Shown here one piece after another: positions 1 to 9,300 of a stretch of DNA of 18,926 nucleotides. Location: NCBI GenBank assembly GCA_023807065.1, contig JAJJLU010000782.1, forward strand, positions 1-18,926, given 5' to 3'. The position numbers and the translations under genes were made by a program. Source of the stretch: Isotricha intestinalis. Taxonomy: Eukaryota > Ciliophora > Litostomatea > Vestibuliferida > Isotrichidae. Numbering within the stretch: the first letter of the stretch is position 1; each line of letters starts with the position of its first letter. The notes under the pieces were generated by a model, which was not told where the DNA came from, ran no database searches, and saw only the letters and a list, made by a program, of their open reading frames with translations.

Positions 1-23
1 AATCCCCAATCCCCAATCCCCAA
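1..23. repeat. Telomere-like CCCCAAT repeat at left end
   Basis: Three consecutive CCCCAAT units, the last running into CCCCAAA, begin at the first base of the window. A C-rich strand reading inward from the left end is the expected orientation for a telomere. The 7-nt unit resembles ciliate CCCCAA or CCCCAAAA repeats but has an extra T. Only three copies are present, so the end is either clipped or trimmed in assembly. C4 runs are very rare elsewhere in this AT-rich window, which supports a real chromosome end. Confidence 0.75.
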
Positions 24-723
24 ATAATTGGCACAAAAATAAAAATATATTATTATTTAACACAAATTAATTAAATAAAAAAATATTAATGACTTTTAAA
101 AAAAATTCATTTTAAATTCAATACAAAAATGAAAAAAATATTTAAGTTAATATTAAATTTAGATAAAATGATATTATTGTTCATCAAATAAATTTTTTTT
201 GAAAAAAATATCATATTTTTTTGGATTTTTGTTTTACTTTAAAATTATTTTAATTGAAAAATATTTTTAATTTAATTATTTATCAAAAAAAACAATTTGT
301 AAATGTTTTGAAAAATAATTAGGAAAAAAAAATCATTCAAAAAAAATTTATTTAATTAACTATGAAATTCACAATTTGTTTTATTTTTTCTTTTATTTAT
401 ATTAGACATTTTTATAAATTTTATGATGTTTGGAATTGAAATTATCAAAAATATGGAAATTTAAAAAAAAGAAATTAGGAAAGATAATTAATTAAAAATT
501 GTATTATTATATAAAAAAAGAGATTTTTATTGTAAATTTTTTATTTTTTGATTAAATTGAAGTAGTAAAATTTATAAAATAAAAAGATTAAGTTAAAAAT
601 AAACTCTTTAAAATTTGAAGCAGCAAAATATATTTTAATTTACAATCTAATGAATATATAAAATTATAAATTTTTGAAAATAAAAACTAAATATCATAAA
701 TAATTATTTAATCCCAATTTTCA
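24..723. other. Gene-free subtelomeric region
   Basis: About 700 bases of very AT-rich sequence lie between the telomere-like repeat and the 3' end of the first gene. I see no ORF with domain character on either strand; the longest notable reading is a 25-codon ATG ORF at 362, which I regard as chance. It presumably holds the 3' untranslated region of the minus-strand GTPase gene. A short stretch near 615-631 reads FEAAKY, resembling the N-terminus of the gene at 6302, but it is too short to call. Confidence 0.5.
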
Positions 724-1985
724 TTATTTTTTTTTATTTTTTTTTCCACAACAACCTTTACTTCCACTTTCATTATCATCATTATTCAAATATCTCAAAT
801 TAGTTTTTTGTGAATTATCATTAATATTTTCATTCATTTTTTTTTTATTATAACAATCAATAACAATTTCAGAAACAACTTCAAAAATATTAATATTATA
901 TTTACAAGAAGCTTCAAAATATTTAATATTTAAATTTTTGGATTTAATTTCTGCATTTTCTTTACTGATAATTCTATTATCCATATCAATTTTATTTCCA
1001 ATTAAAATAACATTAAGATTTTGATTATTTTGATTTGAATTTTCATTTATTTCTTTAATCCAATTTGAAACATTATTAAAACTTTCTTGTTTAGTAACAT
1101 CAAATAATAATAATATTCCATCTGCATTTTTATAATATTTTTTAGGTAATGATCTATATTTTTCTTGTCCTGCTGTATCCCAAATAAATAATTTATGTAA
1201 TTCGTTATTTATTTTTATTATTTTTATTTGAGAATCTACTCCTATTGTAGTTAAACAATTTCCAAAATAATTTTTAAAATATCTTTCTATAAATGATGTT
1301 TTTCCTACTGTTGAATCTCCTATTAATATTAAATTTATTGATTTTATCATTTGAGATAAAATAATTTTAGTTGGCATTAATGGCTCTGATATTAAATTTA
1401 TTGGAAAATTTATTTGAGTGTTTTTTAATATTTGAATTAAGGTATTTTTAAATTCATTTAAATTTGTTTTATTTTTTAATGAAATTTCTATTTTTTGGAA
1501 ATTTTCATTTAATTTTATTAATTCTTCTAGTTCCGTGTCATTTATTTCTTTTTGTAAATCTGTTTTATTTATTAATAATCTAATTTCTAAATTTGGGTAA
1601 TTCATTAAATTTAATTTTGGAATTATTCCATTAATTAAATCAAAACTTTCTTTATTTGAGTTATCAAGCATAAATAATGCACAATGACATTGATTAAAAC
1701 AATTTTCATATAATTGTATTTCTTCTTTTATTTTATTATCATCATCACTATCAATTAAGGGAATTTCTAAAATATTTAAATATAAACCTTCTTTTTCATC
1801 TAAAATTCTATATGATTGAATATCTATAAATAATTTTTTAAATAAATTTTACTTTCTGTTGGAATATATTCTTCAATTAAATCTGAGTTTTCAATAAATT
1901 TTATTAAAGTTGTTTTTCCTACTTTTTGTCCTCCAAATAAAAGAATTTTTTTATTAAATGCAAATATTATTTCTTCCTTTTCCAT
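724..1985 (-). CDS. Tandem Ras/Rab-like GTPase protein (pseudo-GTPase plus Rab-like domain), spliced
   Basis: The coding region is join(724..1823, 1853..1985) on the minus strand, giving 410 residues after removal of a 29-nt intron. The C-terminal domain (about residues 206-370) is a complete Rab-like GTPase: P-loop GDSTVGKT at 213-220, switch I TTIG, WDTAGQE around 259-265, GNKID at 320-324 and SCK at 350-352. The N-terminal domain (about 12-190) has P-loop GGQKVGKT, a switch I-like EYIPTE, and NKTD at 130-133. Its G3 motif DTAGQE is replaced by EIPLID, so it probably does not hydrolyse GTP normally. The joined exon sequence PTENIQSYRIL aligns with the PTIEDSYRK region of Ras, which supports the splice. 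The C-terminus has a Cys-Cys pair at 402-403 followed by GKKNKKK, so it is not a standard terminal prenylation motif. A role in vesicle traffic is inferred from the Rab-like domain. The start ATG is the first in the open frame and lies 105 bp from the divergent MORN gene. Confidence 0.85.
1824..1852 (-). other. 29-nt spliceosomal intron
   Basis: On the minus strand this segment begins GTAAAAT and ends TATTTATAG. Its length is 3n+2, so retention shifts the frame and gives an immediate TAG stop at the intron's 3' edge. Removing it restores a Ras-type switch I to beta-strand alignment. Intron size and ends match the other intron in this window at 6399-6429. Confidence 0.85.
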
Positions 1986-2090
1986 TTAAAATATTATTAA
2001 ACTTTTTTAACTTTAAAATACAATTTTTAAATAAAAAATAAAAATTAAATTTTTAATTTTATTTAAATTTTTTTTTTAATGAAATAAAAA
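1986..2090. promoter_or_regulatory. Short bidirectional promoter region
   Basis: The GTPase gene (-) and the MORN gene (+) start 105 bp apart and diverge, so transcription of both must be driven from this AT-only stretch. No recognisable factor-binding motif stands out. A minimal upstream ORF, ATG AAA TAA, begins at 2079, just ahead of the MORN start at 2091. Whether it is in the transcript is unknown. Confidence 0.45.
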
Positions 2091-3413
2091 ATGGGAAATA
2101 CAAATACTTGTAATTCAAAATCAGCAAGTATGACAATAAAAGATAATAAAGGAATAACATTTATAAATGAAGAAAATCCAAATAAACAAAATATAATTAA
2201 AAATAATATTCAAGAAAATAGAGAAGAATTATCATTTTTAAATTCAGAGCACAGTGAAAAAAATGATTTAATAATATCATATACTCCAAAAAATAATTAT
2301 TTCTTTTTAAATCAAAATATAATCAAACTTCAAAAAGCATTTCGTAAATATTATTATAGAAAAAAGCAGAAAAATTTATTGGAAAATTCAAATATATCAT
2401 CATCATTAAAAAATTTAGAAGATATAAATAATAATTCAAATATATCATCTTCATTAAATAATTCAATAATAAATTCATCAATATCATTAGTTCCAAATAT
2501 AACAAATCAAAATATAAAAGCTAAATCATCATTAATAAGTAATATAAAATTGAGAAATTCAGGATTAAGATATATAAGTGAAGATGATATTCATGGTTAT
2601 TTTTTAAAAAAATATGAAAAAACAATAAAGTTTAAAGGTGAGAGGGATAAAATAACAAATAAAAAAAATGGATTTGGAATAGTAACATGGGAAGATAAGA
2701 GTAAATTAATATGTAGATTTGAGAATAATAGAATAAATGGAATATGTAAATTTTATAATTCAGAAACATTATCAATATTTGTAGGAGAATATAAGAACAA
2801 TGTTCCAGAAGGATATGGTTATTATAAAACATCAAATAGTTATTTTGAAGGAATATGGAATAGAAATAATTTAATTGGAATAGGATGTGAATTATGGGAA
2901 GATCAAACTTTTTATCAAGGAGAATTTTTAAATAATAAAAGAAATGGAATTGGACTTTATCGATGGCCTGATGGTACTATTTATCAAGGAGAATGGAAAG
3001 ATAATCAAATGACTGGTTATGCTTTAATTTTATATGGAGATGAAAAATTTTATAAAGGACAAGTTTTAAATGGAAATATGCATGGTTTAGGTATTTTCAC
3101 TTGGAGAAATAATAATAAATATATTGGTTATTATTATAAAGATTTAAAAAATGGTTTTGGGGTTTTTATTTGGAGTCTTAAACCTCTTGTTGCTTATGTT
3201 GGATTCTGGGATAAAGGAAAACAAAATGGAATTGGAATCAAAGTCAAAGGTAATTTTGTCAGATATGGAGTCTTTAAAGATGGAAAAAAAGACTTTTGGC
3301 TTCAGGGACATTGGGAAATGGGAAAATATTTAAAAAGTGAACAATTGAAATATGAAAAGTTACTTAGTAGAAATGTGGTATCTTTGGTTAGAAGTTTGGA
3401 ATTTGATGGATGA
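2091..3413 (+). CDS. MORN-repeat protein with IQ motif and N-terminal acylation signal
   Basis: This 440-residue protein carries about nine MORN repeats from roughly residue 180 to 385. Typical units are YQGEFLNNKRNGIGLYRWPDG and neighbours with the YxGxxxxxxxxGxGxxxW pattern. MORN arrays bind lipids or scaffold proteins at membranes and the cell cortex. The N-terminus MGNTNTC fits N-myristoylation at Gly2 with a possible palmitoylated Cys7, consistent with membrane attachment. An IQ-like calmodulin-binding motif, IIKLQKAFRKYYYRKK, lies at about 77-92. Residues 95-165 are Ser/Asn-rich and probably disordered. The gene ends in TGA, the only TGA-terminated gene here. Domain calls are strong; the cellular role at the cortex is inferred. 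Confidence 0.9.
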   Translation: MGNTNTCNSKSASMTIKDNKGITFINEENPNKQNIIKNNIQENREELSFLNSEHSEKNDLIISYTPKNNYFFLNQNIIKLQKAFRKYYYRKKQKNLLENSNISSSLKNLEDINNNSNISSSLNNSIINSSISLVPNITNQNIKAKSSLISNIKLRNSGLRYISEDDIHGYFLKKYEKTIKFKGERDKITNKKNGFGIVTWEDKSKLICRFENNRINGICKFYNSETLSIFVGEYKNNVPEGYGYYKTSNSYFEGIWNRNNLIGIGCELWEDQTFYQGEFLNNKRNGIGLYRWPDGTIYQGEWKDNQMTGYALILYGDEKFYKGQVLNGNMHGLGIFTWRNNNKYIGYYYKDLKNGFGVFIWSLKPLVAYVGFWDKGKQNGIGIKVKGNFVRYGVFKDGKKDFWLQGHWEMGKYLKSEQLKYEKLLSRNVVSLVRSLEFDG

Positions 3414-3742
3414 TTTTTTTTTGGGGTTAAATATATATATATATATTTATATAAATATGCTTATATATATATATATGGGAGGTGGGTGAAAGGGAATAAT
3501 TCTGATTTTATTTGTATATTTTTTTTTGTTATTTATTATTTTCAATAATTGAAATTTTTTTATATTTTTTTATTCAAAAAAATATAATTGAAAGGATTTA
3601 TAGTATTAATATCATTATAATTTATTTAGTAATATATGATAATTTTATCATTATCAAAATAATTATTTTTCATAATTAAAATTCTCTATAAATTATTTTA
3701 ATGTAAGGTAATACAATTTAAAAACTAAACAACATTAATAAA
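3414..3742. other. Intergenic region with TA microsatellite and G-rich island
   Basis: This 329-bp gap follows the MORN gene. It holds a long TA-alternating tract (about 3430-3476) running directly into a G-rich island (3477-3494). The remainder to 3742 is AT-rich with no ORF I can support. It must contain the 3' UTR of the MORN gene and the promoter of the next gene. Confidence 0.6.
3430..3476. repeat. TA-dinucleotide tract
   Basis: Two blocks of alternating T and A are separated by a short centre containing ATGC. The whole stretch is nearly self-complementary and could form a hairpin or cruciform. It may be a transcript-end or easily melted region; no function can be assigned. Confidence 0.7.
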
Positions 3743-4270
3743 ATGGATTTTAGGAAAAAGAATGAATTTAAAGGAAAAATGAAACTATTATATGATGAAT
3801 TATATTTTCCAAATAAAAGTCCATCAAAAAATTCAAATTTTAAAAGTAAAATTTCAAAAAAAGAAAGAAATGAAAAATTTAGATATTTAAATAAATTATT
3901 ATTATCTCCATCAAGAATAGAAAAACCAAAAAAAACAATATTAACATTAATAGAAGAAACAAAAAGAGATTATTTAAATTATAAAACATTTTTAAATATA
4001 GAAACTGGAAAAAAAAATTTTGAAAATAATAATAAATTTAAAAATTTATCAAATTTATCAAGAGTAAATAAAGAAATTTCATTTAGATTTAATAATAATG
4101 TATATTATCCTTTTGATTTTATTAATGAAAAAAATTCTATAGAAAATAGAAATGATAATTTAAAAAAAGAAATATTTGAGAAAATTAATATGAAATGGAG
4201 TAATAGTAATTCAAATATTTCGACTATAAATAAAACAAATAGAGATTTTGAATCTTCTATAGTTTCATAA
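3743..4270 (+). CDS. Small basic protein of unknown function
   Basis: This 175-residue ORF is rich in Lys, Asn, Ser and Phe and strongly basic. I recognise no domain, signal peptide or membrane segment. A central stretch near 60-80, with sequence such as TILTLIEETKRDYLNYK, looks helical; the rest looks disordered. Two SPS-type motifs (SPSK near residue 26, SPSR near 55) are possible phosphorylation sites. An uninterrupted 175-codon frame at this base composition argues for a real gene. It sits between the MORN gene and the Hsp70-like gene on the same strand with its own flanking gaps of 329 and 250 bp, so it is probably a separate transcript. Confidence 0.65.
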   Translation: MDFRKKNEFKGKMKLLYDELYFPNKSPSKNSNFKSKISKKERNEKFRYLNKLLLSPSRIEKPKKTILTLIEETKRDYLNYKTFLNIETGKKNFENNNKFKNLSNLSRVNKEISFRFNNNVYYPFDFINEKNSIENRNDNLKKEIFEKINMKWSNSNSNISTINKTNRDFESSIVS

Positions 4271-4520
4271 AACGATGTTTTAATTTCTTTTTTTTTATTT
4301 TTCTTTATTTAAGTAAATTTAACTTTTAATTTAAAAATCAAAATTTCTTTTTTTATTTTTATTTTTGACTATTTAATTTATGATTAATTATTAGATATTT
4401 TATTTTTAACATCAAAAAATAATAAAAGGATAAAAAATAAAAATATCAAAATCATTTTTAATAATAATTATATTGTTTAATATTAAAGATAAACCTTTTT
4501 TTTTGATATAAGAAAATAAA

Positions 4521-6205
4521 ATGTCAAACAATAATTTATTTGGAATATATTTTGGATATATTAATTCAAAAACTTTTGACCAAAATAATATTATTTCAAC
4601 AATTAAATCAGAAAGCTCTATAAATGGAAAAATTGTTCCAATAAGAAAATTATTGAAGAAAGATTTTTCATCCAATGATGGAATCATAATTCAAAACCTT
4701 AAAGATTTAAAAAATAGGAAATTTATATATAAACATATTGTAGTAGAACTTCAAGATAAAATAAATGAATTTATGCAAAAATTGTTTGAATCTTGTCAGA
4801 ATGAAATTAATATAATTATTGTTTCAATTCCAGTTTTTTTTCAAGATATTCAAAAACAAATAATAGAGGATTCAATTAAATCAATAAAAAAAGAGTCAAA
4901 TATTTATTTTTTGGAAGAACCTCATGCAGCAATTATTTCATATAATATACTTTATAAACTACAACACAAAAAAAAAATTGGTAATTTTGATTTGATAATA
5001 ATGTTTTATAATGATTTATATGAAATATCAATTGCTTTATATGAAAAGCATTAAATGAAAATCCTTATTCTTTTAAATATTCCATTGGAGATTTTAATCT
5101 TCAAAATTTAATTAAAGAATTAACAATGATTGAAAAAAAAGATAAATTAGAAAAAGAGAATATATTAGAAAATTTATTAAATGAAATTAAAAAATTAATT
5201 GAAGAAGAACAATTAGATATTAAGAATTTGGAAAAAATATTAATTCTAAGTGAAAATAAGCAAATTAAAAAGTATTTAAAAAAATTTAAAAATTATTTTC
5301 AAAAAATGAAAATAGAAAATACTATTGATTTTTTAACTATAGAAGATTCTATTATAGATGGAGTCAGAAAATATGCAAGAATAAATATTCAAGAAACGAA
5401 TTATCAACCAATTGAACAAAAATGTTCTCCAGAAAAAAAAAGAAAAAAAAAATTAAAACTGGCTACAAATACAGAAGAAAATTATTATATTTCAAAGATC
5501 AATCAACCATATAAAAAAAAACTAAACACTCAAAGAGAAACAAATAATTATTATAATTTTGAAAATATAAAAACAATTTTTAATGAAGAAAAAATAGAAT
5601 CTAATTTTAATAAAACTGATTATAGAGAAAAAAAAGATAATAAGAAAAAAAAAAATGAAATTATAGAATTACATGAAATGATAAAAAAATCAGAAGAAAA
5701 TAATGTAAAATTTCAAGAAATGATAAAAAAATCAGAAGAAAATAATTTAAAATTTCAAGAAATGATATTAGAATCAAATAGAAAATCAGAAGAAAATAAT
5801 TTAAAATTTCAAAAAATGATATTAGAATCAAATAGAAAATCAGAAGAAAATAATTTAAAATTTCAAAAAATGTTATTAGAATCAAATAGAAAATCAGAAG
5901 AAAATAATTTAAAATTTCAGGAAATGATAAAAAAATCAGAAGAAAATAATTTAAAATTTCAAGAAATACAAGAAAAGGTGTTGGAATTACATAAAACAAT
6001 AATTGAATCAAATAAAAAATCAGAAGAAAAAAATTTAAAACAATTCAAAAAATATGATAAAAAGATTTCAGAACTCCATGATAAATTAAATCTAATTACA
6101 AATGAAAATAAAGATAATGAAAAAAAAATAAAATCTGTATCATATAATTCTGAAAAAAAAAAAATATCTTTACCTTCACTTAATTCTAATTCATCAAACA
6201 ATTAA
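4521..6205 (+). CDS. Divergent Hsp70-like (pseudo-ATPase) protein with coiled-coil repeat tail, one frame break
   Basis: Two overlapping frames (4521-5054 and one entered near 5045) together give about 561 residues. Hsp70 nucleotide-binding-domain signatures are visible: GIYFGYINS at 8-16 in place of GIDLGTTxS, VSIPVFFQDIQKQIIEDS at 101-118 in place of TVPAYFNDxQRQATKDA, and LEEPHAAIISYNI at 131-143 in place of INEPTAAALAYGL. The phosphate-2 loop DLGGGTFD is reduced to YNDLYE, and the adenosine-loop GGSTRIP is SENKQIK, so ATP hydrolysis is unlikely. Subdomain II is much shorter than usual. After the 290-residue ATPase fold, the usual substrate-binding domain is absent. A Lys-rich linker and a long coiled coil with six near-identical repeats follow. 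The frame change falls within homologous sequence (ALYEK / ALNENPYSF...GDF), so it is a lesion or recoding site rather than a clear intron. Family assignment is good; function is unknown, perhaps scaffolding. Confidence 0.75.
5044..5054 (+). other. Frame break in the Hsp70-like gene
   Basis: The upstream frame runs GAA AAG CAT TAA and stops at 5052-5054. The downstream frame is open only after a TGA at 5042-5044. One extra A in the A4 run at 5044-5047, or a -1 shift there, or a +2 shift at the stop, would join them. GT-AG introns of fitting length (4981-5048 or 4981-5090) can be drawn, but their ends do not match the two good introns here and they would delete Hsp70-like sequence. Confidence 0.65.
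5678..5965 (+). repeat. In-frame tandem repeats of 42 and 54 nt
   Basis: Six units start at 5678, 5720, 5762, 5816, 5870 and 5924, with lengths 42, 42, 54, 54, 54 and 42. Each encodes KSEENNLKFQ(E/K)M plus a spacer that is IKK or ILESNR. The units are nearly identical in DNA, indicating recent duplication. Peptide lengths of 14 and 18 residues equal 7+7 and 7+11, so both preserve coiled-coil phase. Confidence 0.9.
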
Positions 6206-6301
6206 TTCATTTTAAATTATATTTTATTTTTAATTATTTTAGTGAGCTTCTAAATAATAGTTTATATATTTTTATATTAATTATTATTTATATTATAATT
6301 A

Positions 6302-9300
6302 ATGAGCAATCCAAATAATGTCAAAGAAAATATCATATTTAAAAAATTTAAAGATCTTCAAGATATAATAAAATTAGAAGCTGCAAAATATGAATCTTGT
6401 AAAATAAACGTTAAATAATATATTTATAGTTTATTTAAAACAAAAGAAACTTAAAGAAGATATAGAATGGAAGACTTTAAAATTTTATTCAGATATTTTA
6501 AAAATGGAAGATAAAAACATACCAAAAAAAGAATTTTTAAGATATGCAAATATAGAAGCTCCTCCAGGAAAAATGCATTATGATTTTTTAAAATTTCTAG
6601 AAAATAAACCTGATTTAATTTATAATATTTTATCTTATAAAAAGGAAAATAAAGAAGAAAATAAAGAAGATAATAAAGAAGAAAATAAAGAGGTAAATAA
6701 AGAAGATATGGAAAGATTATTTGATTTTTTCTTTAATTTATATTATGGAAGTTCCATAACTGAAAAAAAAACTGAAAATTATGTTTTAGCTTTAATTTAT
6801 TGTTTTTTACAAGATGCTTTAAATGAGATTAATAAAAAAGAAGATATTTTACTAATTTTTGAGAAAAAATTTGGATATTGTTTAAAATATTTGTTTAAGC
6901 AAAAACATATTAAAGAATATTTTTTAAATATTTTAAGTTATCAATTTAAAACAATTGAATTTAATAATAATGGAAAATGGTTATTTGAAAAAATGAAAAA
7001 AATGGATGAAAAATCAAAAGAAGAAATTCAAAAAGATATGGAAAAATATAAAGACACAATGGATGAAAATGAGAAGAAAATATTTAATGAAGAATTTAAT
7101 ATAAATCAAAGTAAATTTTCAATGGAAATAAAGAAATTTAATGAAGAAAAATTAGAAAAAAAAGATTTTAAAAATTATTCAGAAAGAATAAAATATAAAT
7201 TACTTAAACAATTAAAAAATGAAGGTATAGATAAGTTTAAAATAGATGAATTAATAAATATTCTTGGTGGAGAATATATGGAAATAGAATTTTATTATCA
7301 TTATGCTTTTAGTATATATAATGCTTATAGATGTGTTGAAAATATTTTATTAACTTTAGGAGATTCACTTAATGAAATTCCAAATTTGGTTAAGTATATA
7401 TTAAAAATGTTACAAGAATCAGTAAAAGAAAAATTTCCTAATGATAAAGAAATTATATTTAAGGTTATAAAAAAATTTTTTTTTGAATTACTTTTATTTA
7501 AATTAAATACTTTTCCTTACTTTGAATTAATTTATGATGAAAATGTTATTTCTCCTGAAACAAAAGAAAAAACAGAAATAATTAACAAAGTTATTGAAAG
7601 ATTTATAGAAGGGAAATTTTATTCTAATGAAGATGGAAATATTATTTATGCTCCTTTAGATTTGTTATTTTTTCAAAAAAAATTAAAAAATGTATATCTT
7701 TTATTTGATGATAAATTTTATGAAAATATTCATTATTCAAAAAAAATAAAAGAATTTATAAAAAATAAAAAATGGGAAAATGTAATAGAAAATAACGAAG
7801 AAACATGTTTTAAAGAATTATCTTTTTGTACTTATTCTGAAATCCAAAATTGTCTTATTGATATAATAAACAGTTTAAAAAAAGATAAAAAATTCAACAT
7901 TGAAAAAGAAAAATTTTTTGGGGCTATTAAAAAAAAAGAAAAAAATAAATCTTTAAAAGAAAACGGGTTTTTCATATGTCAAAAGATTGAATTTCCTTTT
8001 GAAATTAAAAAAAGAAATATTCCATGTTTCTCTAAACAATCAGAAGATGATTTAATAAACAAAATTATAATTTTTTTATTTGGAATAAGTAATTTAAATG
8101 AAAAAGATTATGATTTTGTTAAAATAAAAACATATTTAGATTTTATGATTGAAACTTTAGAATTAATAAAAAATGGTAAAATTATTTCTTTAGGAATAAA
8201 ATTAGATGTTTCAATAGAATGGTATGCAAATAATATAATAACTATTTTAAAAAGAATTGATGAAATTGAAAAAATATTTGACATTAAAAACGATCTTGAA
8301 GATTCAATAAAGGAAATCGATGAGAAAAGTTCAATATTATATGATATATATTCAAATATAAATTTATTACCTGAAAAACAAATTGAAAATTTAAAAAAAA
8401 TATCAGATAGAGAAAAAGGACAAGTACCTTGTTTATATATTCCTATTAATGATATTTCTATTTCTTGTTATGATATAAATGAAAAAATAATAAAATATGT
8501 ATATCCAGAATACTCAGAAAATACAAATAGTACAGAAAAGTCAGAAAATAAAAAGAATATAATAGAAGATTGTATGAAACTTTTTGAAGTAAAAGATTCA
8601 GAAATAAATTTAGATAATAAAATTACTGAAGATGAATTAGATTTAGAAATATTAAATTTTCCAAATATTTTATTTAACGAAAATAAACAAAAAGAGAAAA
8701 TAAAAGAAACAGAAAGAGAAAGAAATAATAGAGAAAAACAAATGCAAAGACATATTCTTCAAATAAAAAAATATTTAACAATTGATAAATATTTTGATGA
8801 TGAAAATAAGAAAAAAGCAATAAAAGAAACTATATTAGATGATGAAAATATAATAAAAAAAGTATTTGATTATGTATTAAAAATATCATTAAAAAAAGGA
8901 TTAAATTCAATAGATTATTATTCAACAGAAGATTCAGAATTAAGAAAAAATTTTCGTTTAATATATTTAAAACCAGAAGAAGATGAAAGAGAAGATTTAC
9001 ATTTAAATTTAAGCTCAAATGCAAAAGAATTATCAGAAGAAAATTTTTTTTCAAATGATTTAAAAGATCATGTTAAAGATTTTAAAAAAGGGTTTAAAAG
9101 ATGTATGACATTTTTTGAATTAGAAGGAGAACCAAATCAAAAAATGAAATATTTAGAAGAAGCTTATGATATTGTTAAAAATGTTTATGAATTAAATGCT
9201 TCTTCTGCTACTTTTGATATTCAAACTATTATTTTGTTGTGGAAATATTTTATTATGAGCTCAAATTGTAAAAAATTATTTTCTTCTTTTTTAATTCTTC

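Noticed and set aside
362..439. 25-codon ORF with a hydrophobic start near the telomere.
   Set aside because: Length and composition are within chance for this AT content and nothing downstream continues it.
600..660. Short plus-strand reading containing FEAAKY, similar to LEAAKY in the protein encoded at 6302.
   Set aside because: The similarity covers only about six residues and the frame closes quickly, so a duplicated fragment cannot be supported.
4981..5048. A GT-AG intron of 68 nt that would fix the Hsp70-like frame break.
   Set aside because: Its ends (GTAATT, GAAAAG) do not match the two good introns, it is twice their size, and it would remove sequence that aligns with Hsp70.
5661..6011. 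Long minus-strand ORF of 116 codons, Leu/Phe/Ile-rich.
   Set aside because: It is the antisense shadow of the Hsp70-like tail repeats and vanishes outside them.
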